From NCBI GenBank assembly GCA_963558965.1, contig CAUWIT010000001.1:62001-126000 (forward strand): 64,000 nt of DNA, in the 5' to 3' direction. Positions 41,828-51,107 of this stretch are shown here, piece after piece. The notes below the pieces were generated by a model. The model did no database searches and was not told the DNA's origin. It worked only from the letters and a program-made list of their open reading frames with translations. The DNA is from Gallibacter sp963558965. GTDB taxonomy: Bacteria > Bacillota > Clostridia > Peptostreptococcales > Anaerovoracaceae. Within the stretch, counting starts at the first letter, position 1. Every line of letters starts with the position of its first letter. The position numbers were made by a program, and so were the translations under genes.

Positions 41828-43771
41828 TTATTTTTGGTTTGCTATAGCTTCTATTATTTTATCAGCTGTGTTTGCTACTCCAGATGATGAATCTATTACA
41901 AGTTCGTATTGACTTTCATCTCCCCAAGGTAGACCTGAAATATGCCTGTAATATGATGCTCTAGCCTTATCTGAGCGATTAATACTCGCTGCTGCTTCTT
42001 CATATGTATCTCCGTATACTTCCATAACACGTGACATACGATATTCACTTGTTGCATGTACATAAATACGAAATACATTGTCATAATCTTTTAATACATA
42101 ATCCGCAGCTCTACCTACAATAACACAACTTCCATTTTCGGCAATTTTTCTTATTATTTTATCCTGAGCAAAAACGGCCTGTTGCACAACTGCTGTACTT
42201 AAATATAAATCTCGCATAATATTTGGAGAATTTTTATTAATATCTGAAATGAATTCTTGGCTTAATCCGCTTTCTTCGGCTGCTAAAGCTATCATCTCCT
42301 TATAATAAAACGGTATACCTAATCTTGATGCTACCATTTTACCTATCTGTTTACCTGATGATCCATGTTGTCTTGCTATTGTAATAATTACACCTGGTTT
42401 TGAAGGTTTAAGGGCAACTTGTTTATCCCCAACAATTGATTTTTCTTCTTTGTTTGACACATAATCCATAGATAAAAACTGGTTGTAATAAAATACACCA
42501 AGTATGCTTGTGAGAATTTCTGTAACTGGAAATGTAAGCCAAAAGAACTGTAAACCCATTCTTGAAAACAAATATCCCAGCGGTACAAAAAGCACCAATG
42601 TTCTAAAAATTGTCAATGCTGAGCTTTTTAAACTGTGCCCAACTGCCTGAAATAACACTGGAAAAATAAGGGAAGTTACCATTGGTAAAAAGCTTAACCC
42701 TATAATACGAAATCCTGTGCTACCTATTGAAATAACTAGGGGATCACTTGTGAATAGCATTAACATCTGCTTTGGTATAAGAACAAAAAATGCAAGTCCA
42801 ACCGCCATCATAACAAAACCAAATTTAACGGAAGTTGATAAAATCTTTTTACATCTTTCAATATTCCTTGTTGCATAATTGTAGCTGATAACTGGTACAA
42901 TACACGTTTGCATAGCACCAAGAGGTATAAAGAAAAATGTTTGCCATTTATAATACAGGCCCAATGCTGTTACAGCTTGATCGGAAAAACCTGCTAAAAT
43001 CAAGTTAAGTCCTAGTATGTAAAATGTATAAGCTGCTTGCATTAGTATATTGGGCATACCAAATCTGAAAATCTTTGCTATATAATGATGGTACATTGAA
43101 AAATCCGGTGATTTTGCATATGCTTTTTTGGCTAATATTAAAGCTGCTACAATCTGGCCTGCAACAGTTGCAATTGCTGCTCCTGCTATACCCATCTTAG
43201 GTAAGCCAAACAGGCCAAATATCAAAAGTGAATCTAAAACTATGTTGGTTAGCGCTCCTACAATTTGGGCTATCATTGGAGTTTTCATATCTCCTCTAGC
43301 CTGTAAAATTTTCGTCCATATACTTTCTAAAAACAATCCAATACTAAACACGCAAACGATACGACCGTAAACAATTACATTTTGTATAATTGTTGCATCA
43401 TCTGTGGACATACGTGCATAAAATGGCATAATAAAAAAACAACATACAGCAAAAATTAGCCATAAAAAAATACCCAGTGGTGTACCTACTCCTGCGTAAT
43501 TATTTGCTTCTTTTTTATCTCCAAGCCCTAATTTTGAGGCTATTATAGTATTTATACCTACTCCATTTCCAACTGCTATTGCAATCATTAGAAGCTGTAC
43601 TGGATAGATAATGGATAATGCTGTTAAACCTGCTTCCGAATATCTACCTACAAACAAGCTATCTATTATATTGTACATAGCTTGTATTAGTTGTGCCAAC
43701 ATAACTGGCGGTGCTAATTTAAATAAAATTTTACTTACCTTTTCTTTTCCAAAATAATTTGTCGTCTCCAA
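41828..43771 (-). CDS. MATE transporter fused to a cytidylate kinase-like domain
   Basis: A 647-residue fusion. Residues 1-440 are a full MATE transporter (about 12 helices; KILFKLAPPVMLAQLIQAMY start, SYNYATRN after helix 7). A short linker (about 441-457, NKEEKSIVGDKQVALKP) leads to a complete cytidylate-kinase-like domain (458-647): GVIITIARQHGSSGKQIG P-loop, VIVGRAADYVLKDYDNVFRIYVHA and SDKARASYYRHISG. The domain must face the cytoplasm. The separate genes at 6004-7984 have the same order. It suggests transport coupled to, or gated by, a nucleotide or nucleoside-analogue kinase activity (inference). No frameshift is needed to join the parts. Confidence 0.9.
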   Translation of the reverse strand: METTNYFGKEKVSKILFKLAPPVMLAQLIQAMYNIIDSLFVGRYSEAGLTALSIIYPVQLLMIAIAVGNGVGINTIIASKLGLGDKKEANNYAGVGTPLGIFLWLIFAVCCFFIMPFYARMSTDDATIIQNVIVYGRIVCVFSIGLFLESIWTKILQARGDMKTPMIAQIVGALTNIVLDSLLIFGLFGLPKMGIAGAAIATVAGQIVAALILAKKAYAKSPDFSMYHHYIAKIFRFGMPNILMQAAYTFYILGLNLILAGFSDQAVTALGLYYKWQTFFFIPLGAMQTCIVPVISYNYATRNIERCKKILSTSVKFGFVMMAVGLAFFVLIPKQMLMLFTSDPLVISIGSTGFRIIGLSFLPMVTSLIFPVLFQAVGHSLKSSALTIFRTLVLFVPLGYLFSRMGLQFFWLTFPVTEILTSILGVFYYNQFLSMDYVSNKEEKSIVGDKQVALKPSKPGVIITIARQHGSSGKQIGKMVASRLGIPFYYKEMIALAAEESGLSQEFISDINKNSPNIMRDLYLSTAVVQQAVFAQDKIIRKIAENGSCVIVGRAADYVLKDYDNVFRIYVHATSEYRMSRVMEVYGDTYEEAAASINRSDKARASYYRHISGLPWGDESQYELVIDSSSGVANTADKIIEAIANQK

Positions 43772-43877
43772 AACTTAACCTCTATTCTCTATAAAACTAT
43801 AAAAACTTAAAACAAGTAACATTATATTGTAAAAGCTCTATTAAAACAATTAAATCTTTTCATATTTTGCAACTAAA

Positions 43878-43909
43878 ATAGCGCACCTAATTTTGCTTAG
43901 ATACGCTAT
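43878..43909 (-). terminator. Terminator after ppdK
   Basis: Outer stem ATAGCG/CGCTAT (43878-43883 with 43904-43909) and inner stem CTAA/TTAG with an internal loop; on the minus strand followed by TTTTAG. It starts about 17 bases past the ppdK stop. Confidence 0.6.
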
Positions 43910-43925
43910 ATATTGATTTTAATAT

Positions 43926-46544
43926 TTATTTGTTTTTTATCACTGCCTGTGCAGCTGCAATTCTTGCTATTGGTACTCTATATGGTGAACATGAAACGTA
44001 GTTCAATCCAAGTTCATGGCAGTATTCTACTGACTTTGGATCCCCACCGTGTTCTCCACAAATACCTAATTTAATATTAGGTCTAGTCTTTTTACCAAGT
44101 TCAATAGCCATTTCCATAAGTTTACCTATGCCTTCTTGATCGATAGTTTGGAATGGATCATTTTCTAAAATACCTTTGTTTACGTATTCTTTTATGATTT
44201 TACCTGTATCATCACGGCTAAATCCATAAGTCATCTGAGTCAAATCATTTGTACCAAATGAGAAGAACTCAGCATCTTCTGCTATTTGATCTGCCACAAG
44301 TGTAGCTCTTGGAACTTCTATCATAGTACCAACTTGGTATTCCAATGTTTCTTCTTTTTCTTCCAGTATCCTATCTATTGTCTCAACTATTGTTTCCTTA
44401 ACATCAGCGATTTCATTTTTAATACCAACAAGAGGTATCATGATTTCTGGTACAATATTTAATCCAGTCTCTTTTTTTACTTCAAGTGCAGCAGTTACAA
44501 TAGCTTCTGTCTGCATCTCAGCTATTTCAGGATAGGTTACTGCTAATCTACAACCTCTATGACCTAACATAGGATTGAATTCGTGAAGTTCAATTACTTT
44601 ATTTTTTAGTTTATCAAATGGAACATCGATTTGTTTTGATAGCTCTTCTATCTCAGCATCATTTGAAGGTAAAAATTCGTGTAATGGTGGATCTAACAAT
44701 CTGATAGTTACAGGTCTTTCGCCCATTACTTCAAATATACCTTTAAAATCTTCTTTTTGATATGGAAGCAATCTATCTAAAGCTGCTCTTCTTTCTGCTT
44801 CATCTGAAGCTAAAATCATCCTTCTTACGTCTGGTATACGTGTTTCATCGAAGAACATATGCTCTGTTCTGCAAAGGCCTATACCTTCGGCACCAAATGA
44901 TACTGCTTGTGCTGCATCTCTTGGATTATCAGCATTAGTACGAACTTTAAGTTCTCTAATATCATCTGCCCAGTTCATAAGCTTTTCAAAATTGCCGCTA
45001 AGCTCTGGTGCAACTGTTTTAATTTCTCCTGCATATACATTTCCTGTGCTACCATCTAGAGAAATATAGTCCCCTTCGTTGTAAATTTTTCCATTGACTA
45101 ACAATGTCTTTGCATTTTCGTCAACTATTGCTTCGTTACAACCTGCAACACAACATTTACCCATTCCTCTTGCAACTACTGCAGCGTGAGAAGTCATACC
45201 GCCACGAGAAGTCAATATGCCTTCCGCAGCAACCATTCCTGCAAGATCCTCAGGTGAAGTTTCTTGTCTTACCAAAATAACCTTACTTAAAAATGATGCT
45301 TCTTCTGCTTCTGATGCTGAAAAATAAATTTTACCTGTTGCAGCTCCTGGTGAAGCCGGTAAACCTTTAGTTAAAACTTCGGCTTTTTCTAGCGCCTCTT
45401 CATCAAATCTAGGGTGTAGCAATTGATCAATTTGCTCAGGTGCAAGTCGCATAATCGCTGTTTCCTTGTCGATTAGCCCTTCTTCTTCCATATCTACTGC
45501 AATATTTACTGCTGCTTGTGCAGTTCTCTTACCTACACGAGTTTGAAGCATGTAAAGTTTATTATTTTCAACTGTAAACTCCATATCTTGCAAATCTTTG
45601 TAATGCTTTTCTAGTAATTCTGCAATTCTCTTAAAGCTGTTATATACATCTGGAAAAGCTTCTTCCATTTCAGAAATAGGTTGAGGAGTTCTAATACCTG
45701 CAACTACATCTTCTCCTTGAGCATTTACCAAAAACTCGCCGTAAAGCTTATTTTCGCCTGTAGCTGGATTTCTTGTAAATGCAACACCAGTACCAGAATT
45801 GTTACCAGTGTTACCAAATACCATATACTGTACATTTACAGCAGTACCTAGATTATCTGGTATGTTATTTAATTTTCTGTAAAGCACTGCTCTCTCGTTA
45901 TTCCATGAACGAAATACAGCCTTAACTGTTTCTATAAGCTGCTTTTTAGGAGCCTGAGGAAATTCATCCCCAGTTTCCTTTTTATAAAGCTCTTTATATC
46001 CAATTATAATTTCTTTTAAATCTTCAGCTGTTAAATCAATATCCAGCTTACAATTTTTTTCTTCTTTCTTACCATCGAAAATCTCATCAAACTTAGATTT
46101 GCTAACACCCATTACTACGTCTGCAAACATCTGTATTAGACGTCTGTAGCTGTCATAAGCAAATCTCTCGTTGTTTGTAAGTTCAATAAGACCTTTTACA
46201 GTATCATCATTTAATCCTAGGTTAAGAACTGTATCCATCATGCCAGGCATGGAAAATACAGATCCGCTTCTTACAGAAACTAGCAATGGATTATTGGGAT
46301 CACCAAAAGATTTATCTACAACTTGTTCTAGCTCTCCCATCTTTGTAAATATTTCATCTACAATAGACTCTTCAATTTTTTCTCCATCTTCATAATATTT
46401 GTTACACGCTTCTGTTGTAACTGTGAACCCAAATGGTACAGGCAAACCTATCTTAGTCATTTCTGCTAAATTTGCACCTTTACCACCTAGAAGTTCCTTC
46501 ATTTCCTTTGAACCCTCATTAAATGAGTATACATATTTATTCAT
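43926..46544 (-). CDS. ppdK: Pyruvate, phosphate dikinase
   Basis: An 872-residue cytoplasmic enzyme converting pyruvate, ATP and phosphate to PEP, AMP and pyrophosphate, and in anaerobes often used in the glycolytic direction. N-terminal ATP-grasp domain (KGANLAEMTKIGLPVPFGFTV), the swivelling phosphohistidine domain with LTSRGGMTSHAAVVARG (about residue 455), and the C-terminal TIM barrel with FGTNDLTQMTYG, LGICGEHGG and the catalytic C near the end. Length equals the clostridial enzyme. It follows glyS after ten bases, with AGGAG before the ATG; this glyS-ppdK order is common in Clostridia. Confidence 0.97.
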   Translation of the reverse strand: MNKYVYSFNEGSKEMKELLGGKGANLAEMTKIGLPVPFGFTVTTEACNKYYEDGEKIEESIVDEIFTKMGELEQVVDKSFGDPNNPLLVSVRSGSVFSMPGMMDTVLNLGLNDDTVKGLIELTNNERFAYDSYRRLIQMFADVVMGVSKSKFDEIFDGKKEEKNCKLDIDLTAEDLKEIIIGYKELYKKETGDEFPQAPKKQLIETVKAVFRSWNNERAVLYRKLNNIPDNLGTAVNVQYMVFGNTGNNSGTGVAFTRNPATGENKLYGEFLVNAQGEDVVAGIRTPQPISEMEEAFPDVYNSFKRIAELLEKHYKDLQDMEFTVENNKLYMLQTRVGKRTAQAAVNIAVDMEEEGLIDKETAIMRLAPEQIDQLLHPRFDEEALEKAEVLTKGLPASPGAATGKIYFSASEAEEASFLSKVILVRQETSPEDLAGMVAAEGILTSRGGMTSHAAVVARGMGKCCVAGCNEAIVDENAKTLLVNGKIYNEGDYISLDGSTGNVYAGEIKTVAPELSGNFEKLMNWADDIRELKVRTNADNPRDAAQAVSFGAEGIGLCRTEHMFFDETRIPDVRRMILASDEAERRAALDRLLPYQKEDFKGIFEVMGERPVTIRLLDPPLHEFLPSNDAEIEELSKQIDVPFDKLKNKVIELHEFNPMLGHRGCRLAVTYPEIAEMQTEAIVTAALEVKKETGLNIVPEIMIPLVGIKNEIADVKETIVETIDRILEEKEETLEYQVGTMIEVPRATLVADQIAEDAEFFSFGTNDLTQMTYGFSRDDTGKIIKEYVNKGILENDPFQTIDQEGIGKLMEMAIELGKKTRPNIKLGICGEHGGDPKSVEYCHELGLNYVSCSPYRVPIARIAAAQAVIKNK

Positions 46545-46554
46545 ATTTTATCTC

Positions 46555-47955
46555 CTAAAAGGCAATTTTTTCTTCAATATAGTTTTTAACTTCTGAAACT
46601 GGGATTCTAATCTGTTCCATAGTGTCTCTATCTCTAATTGTTACACAACCATCGTTTTCAGTTTCGAAGTCAACACAAATACAGAATGGAGTTCCGATTT
46701 CGTCTTCTCTTCTGTATCTCTTACCAATTGAACCTGCTGCATCATAGTCAACCATAAAGTATTTAGATAATTCTTCATGGATTGGTTCTGCAACTGGAGC
46801 AAGTTTTTTAGCTAGAGGCAATACAGCTGCCTTAAATGGAGCTAATGCAGGGTGGAATTTCATAACAACTCTGTTATCTTCTTTTCCATCATCCTTTTTA
46901 ATAACTTCTTCAGTATATGCATCACATAAAAATGCAAGAGTTACTCTGCCTGCACCTAGTGATGGTTCAATACAGTAAGGAATGAATTTTTCGCCTGTTT
47001 CACTGTCTACATAGTTCATATCCTGTTTTGAATGTTCAGCATGCTGTCTTAAGTCAAAGTCTGTTCTGTCAGCAATACCCCATAATTCACCCCAACCAAA
47101 TGGGAATAAGTATTCAATATCTGTTGTAGCATTTGAATAATGTGAAAGTTCTTCCTTATCGTGGTCTCTAAATCTAATATTTTCTTCTTTCATATTTAGA
47201 TTTCTTAGGAAGTTTCCACAGTAATCTTTCCAATATTCATGCCATTTTAAATCTTCTCCTGGTTTGCAGAAAAATTCTACTTCCATCTGTTCGAATTCTC
47301 TTGTTCTAAAGATAAAGTTACCTGGAGTGATTTCATTTCTAAATGCTTTACCAATCTGAGCAATACCAAATGGTAGTTTTTTTCTAGAAGTTCTCTGTAC
47401 GTTTTTAAAGTTTACAAAGATACCCTGAGCTGTTTCTGGTCTTAGGTAAATAGCTGATTTAGAATCCTCAGTAACACCCTGATAAGTCTGGAACATTAAG
47501 TTAAACTGTCTAATACCTGTAAAGTCATGTTCTCCACATTCTGGACATCTTAAATCATTGTCTTCTACATATGCTTCTAGCTTTTCGTTTGACCATCCAT
47601 CTACGATTACATCTGGCTGACCTTTTGCTTCAAGATCTGCTTCGATTAACTTATCTGCTCTAAATCTAGCCTTACACTTTTTACAGTCGATTAAAGGATC
47701 TGAAAATCCGCCTACGTGACCTGATGCAACCCAAGTCTGTGGATTCATAAGGATTGCTGCATCAAGACCTACATTGTATTTTGATTCTTGTACGAATTTT
47801 TTCCACCATGCTTTTTTTACATTGTTTAATAATTCAACACCCAAAGGGCCGTAATCCCAAGTATTTGCCAATCCACCGTAAATTTCTGAACCCGGATATA
47901 CAAATCCTCTGCTCTTTGCAAGTGCTACTAACTTATCCATTGTTACCTGTGCCAT
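46555..47955 (-). CDS. glyS: Glycyl-tRNA synthetase (single-chain, dimeric type)
   Basis: A 466-residue class II synthetase of the eukaryote-like alpha2 type. Zinc-type cysteines occur in DCKKCKARF and RCPECGEHDF; motif 2 is in FRNEITPGNFIFRTREFEQMEVE (outline), motif 3 in PSLGAGRVTLAFL, and the anticodon-binding domain fills the C-terminus. It charges tRNA-Gly. The ATG shares one base with the DUF4342 gene stop (TAATG), so it is coupled. Codon use is like that of other highly expressed genes here. I looked for a T-box leader; there is no room for one, as the upstream gene abuts. Confidence 0.96.
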   Translation of the reverse strand: MAQVTMDKLVALAKSRGFVYPGSEIYGGLANTWDYGPLGVELLNNVKKAWWKKFVQESKYNVGLDAAILMNPQTWVASGHVGGFSDPLIDCKKCKARFRADKLIEADLEAKGQPDVIVDGWSNEKLEAYVEDNDLRCPECGEHDFTGIRQFNLMFQTYQGVTEDSKSAIYLRPETAQGIFVNFKNVQRTSRKKLPFGIAQIGKAFRNEITPGNFIFRTREFEQMEVEFFCKPGEDLKWHEYWKDYCGNFLRNLNMKEENIRFRDHDKEELSHYSNATTDIEYLFPFGWGELWGIADRTDFDLRQHAEHSKQDMNYVDSETGEKFIPYCIEPSLGAGRVTLAFLCDAYTEEVIKKDDGKEDNRVVMKFHPALAPFKAAVLPLAKKLAPVAEPIHEELSKYFMVDYDAAGSIGKRYRREDEIGTPFCICVDFETENDGCVTIRDRDTMEQIRIPVSEVKNYIEEKIAF

Positions 47956-48575
47956 TATTTCTCTTCGCCTTCACTTTCTTCAAACTCTTCCTCAAACTCA
48001 TCAACTAAATCTTCTGCAAAATCTTCTATTTCATCTTTTGCTTTAGAAAATTTATTTTTAAGAACTTCTGTTGCTTTTTCCTTTTTTTCTCTTACTTTTT
48101 CGTAAGTGTCACTGTTTTTTACTTTGTCGTAAACTTCAGTTCCTTTTTCAGTTGCTTTTTCAACAGCATCATTTGTTCTATCGCTTACATCGATAATAGT
48201 GCCATCAACTTTTACAACTTCTATTACACATTTAAATCCAAAAGCAGCAACTACAGCAGCTAGTGTTCCCCAAGGAGCCACAACTACTCCTAAAATACCT
48301 GCATTTACTGGTACATTTAGGATTACATCGCCTTCAGAGTTCTTAACTATAATTCTTGAAACATTGCCTTTTTTAACAAGTTCCTTAATTGATGCAATTA
48401 CTGCATTGCCCTGTTCTCCAAAAGATTTTTTAGACTGACTATCTATATCTTCTTCTATAGCAATTATCGCATCTACTACACTTCCGCCTGCAGCTTCTAG
48501 TGCATCTTTAGCTTCTTTGTAGCTAACGCCTGTTCTGTCTTTTACTAGTTCAATTTTTTCTAATGTGATTTCCAT
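47955..48575 (-). CDS. DUF4342 protein with UBA-like N-terminus
   Basis: A 206-residue protein. Residues 1-45 form a UBA-like three-helix unit similar to the N-terminus of EF-Ts (LVKDRTGVSYKEAKDALEAAGG). The middle (about 60-125) is the DUF4342 segment with a hydrophobic stretch AGILGVVVAPWGTLAAVVAAFGF, and the tail is a long charged, probably coiled-coil helix ending in acidic residues. Function unknown. It sits between recO and glyS with overlap, as often in related Clostridia. The hydrophobic part could insert in or lie on the membrane. Confidence 0.8.
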   Translation of the reverse strand: MEITLEKIELVKDRTGVSYKEAKDALEAAGGSVVDAIIAIEEDIDSQSKKSFGEQGNAVIASIKELVKKGNVSRIIVKNSEGDVILNVPVNAGILGVVVAPWGTLAAVVAAFGFKCVIEVVKVDGTIIDVSDRTNDAVEKATEKGTEVYDKVKNSDTYEKVREKKEKATEVLKNKFSKAKDEIEDFAEDLVDEFEEEFEESEGEEK

Positions 48576-48587
48576 AATTTTTTCCTC

Positions 48588-49343
48588 CTATTCGTCGGAT
48601 AAAAATCCCTGACTTTTAATCTCGCCCATATCTAAATGGTATCTGCTGTAATCATTTATCATTTTCCTTAAGATTTTTAGAGATTTCCCATCTAGAGCAA
48701 GATTTTGTATATTGCTTAAAGGATTTCTTATAAAATACTTTAATATATCTATTATACCTAAACCTATCTCATAAATCAACGAATCATTGTGATGAGAGAT
48801 GATTTTTGTACCACAATTTTTACAAGTCACTCCACCATTTTTAACATCGAAAAAAATCAGTTCTTTTTCGCTGCCACAAGAAACACATCTATCCAAGTCT
48901 GGCATATAACCCATTTCTTTAATCGCCTTAAGTTCATATGCTATAACTAGTGTTCCGTATTTTTTCTTGCGGTTTTCCATTTCTTTCAAAAAATCGCATA
49001 ATAAATTAAATAGGGAGGGCTGTGGTATATTTTCTGGTAAAACTTTTTCAGTAAACTCTAAGACATAAGAAGCATTCATATACTTATCTATATCTTCGCC
49101 TATTCTATAGAAACTCTTTATAGTTTCGGCTCCGGTAATATTAAAATAATCACCTTTTTTATACATATTGTATCTACCTAAGGTAAAAGGTTTCATCGCC
49201 AGTGAAGATTTGTTTTTACCTTTTTGTGAAATACTTGTTCCAGCGCTAATTTTACCGTATTTTTTACTGAAAATTAAAACCATATTTCTATTGTTAACAG
49301 TTTTAGTATGCTTTAAAACAATACCTTCGGAATCAACATACAT
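48588..49343 (-). CDS. recO: DNA repair protein RecO
   Basis: A 251-residue recombination mediator that helps load RecA with RecR. N-terminal OB fold (DSEGIVLKHTKTVNNRNMVLIFSKKYG in outline) and a C-terminal helical domain with a zinc finger C-x2-C...C-x2-C (CVSCGSEKEL and TCKNCG). All zinc cysteines are present. It begins two bases after era, the usual order. Nothing unusual. Confidence 0.95.
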   Translation of the reverse strand: MYVDSEGIVLKHTKTVNNRNMVLIFSKKYGKISAGTSISQKGKNKSSLAMKPFTLGRYNMYKKGDYFNITGAETIKSFYRIGEDIDKYMNASYVLEFTEKVLPENIPQPSLFNLLCDFLKEMENRKKKYGTLVIAYELKAIKEMGYMPDLDRCVSCGSEKELIFFDVKNGGVTCKNCGTKIISHHNDSLIYEIGLGIIDILKYFIRNPLSNIQNLALDGKSLKILRKMINDYSRYHLDMGEIKSQGFLSDE

Positions 49344-49345
49344 AA

Positions 49346-50230
49346 TTATTTATCCTTGTATCCAAAATTTGATAAAGCAAAGTCGCTATCTCTCCAGTTT
49401 TCTTTGATTTTAACCCACAACTGTAAAAATACTTTTGTTCCAAGCAAAGCTTCCATTTCTTCTCTAGCACTTTTGCCTATACCCTTAAGTTTTCTACCAC
49501 CTTTTCCAATAATAATACCTTTGTGAGATTTTTTCTCACAGTAGATAACAGCCCCTATGCGAGTAATATTTGGCTCTTCCTCAAAAGATTCTATTTCTAT
49601 AGCCACTCCATGTGGTACTTCATCATTTAAATACAATAAAACTTTTTCTCTTAAAATTTCGCTAACAATAAATCTCTCCGGATGATCAGTTACCATATCT
49701 GCTGGGAAATACTGTGGTCCCTCAGGCATAATTTCCTCAAGCTTAGTTAAAATTTCATCTACATTTTTATTTTCTCTAGCTGAGATGCCAAAGATGCCAT
49801 CGAAAATACCTAGCTCATCGTACTCATCGAAAATTTCTTTGTACTTAATCGGTCCAAGCTTATCGATTTTATTAATTACTAGATATTTCTTTGTCTTAAC
49901 TTCTTTTAACATTTCAACGATATACTTATCTCCAGGACCTGCATTGATACTATCATCAACTAAAAATAAAATAGCATCTACTTCATTAAAAGTATTTGTT
50001 GCACTTTCTGTCATAAATGTTCCTAGTTTAGTTCTAGGTTTATGTATCCCTGGTGTATCAATAAATACAAGCTGCATATCATCAGTTGTATATATACCTC
50101 TAATTGTATTTCTAGTAGTCTGTGGCTTATCTGTTGCAATCGCAATTTTTTCCCCTAATATTGCATTTAACAGTGTTGATTTACCAACATTAGGTCTGCC
50201 TATTATACTTATAAATCCGCTCTTCATCAA
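49346..50230 (-). CDS. era: GTPase Era
   Basis: A 294-residue GTPase for 30S ribosomal subunit assembly. G1 GRPNVGKST near residue 10, G2 with the TTRNTIRG segment, G3 DTPGIHKP, G4 NKID, G5 SARENKNV, and a C-terminal KH domain with the IIGKGGRKLKGIG loop that binds the 16S rRNA 3' end. It follows cdd after 24 bases and precedes recO. dgkA, which often lies between ybeY and cdd, is missing here. Confidence 0.97.
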   Translation of the reverse strand: MMKSGFISIIGRPNVGKSTLLNAILGEKIAIATDKPQTTRNTIRGIYTTDDMQLVFIDTPGIHKPRTKLGTFMTESATNTFNEVDAILFLVDDSINAGPGDKYIVEMLKEVKTKKYLVINKIDKLGPIKYKEIFDEYDELGIFDGIFGISARENKNVDEILTKLEEIMPEGPQYFPADMVTDHPERFIVSEILREKVLLYLNDEVPHGVAIEIESFEEEPNITRIGAVIYCEKKSHKGIIIGKGGRKLKGIGKSAREEMEALLGTKVFLQLWVKIKENWRDSDFALSNFGYKDK

Positions 50231-50254
50231 AATCCCTTTCTTAAATTATAAAAT

Positions 50255-50638
50255 CTATAGTTTGAATCCATTTTTTAAAAGTTCACTTAATTTAACTACT
50301 TCCAAATGATTTTCATTACTACCTGTTATAACATCCATATCTTCATTAAATTCAAAAAGCACCTGCCTACAAATGCCACACGGCCATGCTTCTCCTCCTG
50401 AAGATGCAATAGCAATAGCTTTAAACTCCAAATCTCCCGCTGTCACAGCCTTGCAAACAGCCGATCTCTCAGCGCATATGGTCGCCCCAAAAGAAGAGTT
50501 CTCAATGTTTACTCCTGTGTAAACTTCTCCTTTTTCAGTGAGAATGGCAGCTCCCACCTTAAAGTTGCTATATGGTGCATAAGCGTTTTCTTTTGTCAAA
50601 CTTGCTGTTTTATAAAGCTCTTTGTACTTGTTTTCCAT
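50255..50638 (-). CDS. cdd: Cytidine deaminase
   Basis: A 127-residue homotetramer-type cytidine deaminase converting (deoxy)cytidine to (deoxy)uridine. Zinc ligands C55, C87 and C90 with catalytic E57 in TICAERSA and PCGICRQ. With pdp and deoB elsewhere in the window it completes a pyrimidine-nucleoside salvage route. It lies four bases after ybeY in the conserved era cluster. Normal length. Confidence 0.95.
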   Translation of the reverse strand: MENKYKELYKTASLTKENAYAPYSNFKVGAAILTEKGEVYTGVNIENSSFGATICAERSAVCKAVTAGDLEFKAIAIASSGGEAWPCGICRQVLFEFNEDMDVITGSNENHLEVVKLSELLKNGFKL

Positions 50639-50642
50639 ATTT

Positions 50643-51098
50643 TTAATCCCTTAAAATATCAAGTTTATTCATTATCTCCTCTTCAGCTTGTCTCATTTCC
50701 TTTTTTTCATCTTCTTCCATATGATCGTATCCAAGCAAATGGAACATACTGTGAACAAAAAGATAGATTAATTCTCTTTCGTAACTGTGACCAAACTCTT
50801 TGGCTTGCCTATGCGCCTGTTCTTCGCAAATAACTACATCACCAAGAGCAGTCATTCCTGCATCTGGAATTTCATCTGGATATTCAAACTGTGGAAATGA
50901 CAAAACATCTGTCACACTGTCAATATCTCTAAACTGACTGTTTATACTTTTGATTTCTTCATCATCGACAAATGTAATGCTTATCTCCAAATCATCGTTT
51001 GTAACATTTTCTCTCTCTAAGCAAAGCTTAGCCGCCAACTTCATAGTTTCTATAAACTTTTCTTCTGGTAACTTTTCGCCATCAATAATAAATCTCAT
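50643..51098 (-). CDS. ybeY: Endoribonuclease YbeY
   Basis: A 151-residue metal-dependent RNase for 16S rRNA 3'-end maturation and quality control. The signature H-x3-H-x5-H is at H116, H120 and H126 in FVHSMFHLLGYDH, with the conserved R59-type segment FRDIDSVTDVLSFP. It is nine bases after phoH. The conserved neighbour with a seven-helix HD domain (YqfF), often present in this cluster, is absent. Confidence 0.96.
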   Translation of the reverse strand: MRFIIDGEKLPEEKFIETMKLAAKLCLERENVTNDDLEISITFVDDEEIKSINSQFRDIDSVTDVLSFPQFEYPDEIPDAGMTALGDVVICEEQAHRQAKEFGHSYERELIYLFVHSMFHLLGYDHMEEDEKKEMRQAEEEIMNKLDILRD

Positions 51099-51107
51099 AA
51101 TCTTTAC

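Noticed and set aside
47955..48000. T-box leader for glyS
   Set aside because: The glyS start codon overlaps the stop of the preceding gene, so no leader exists; any control would have to be further upstream and I saw no T-box sequence there.
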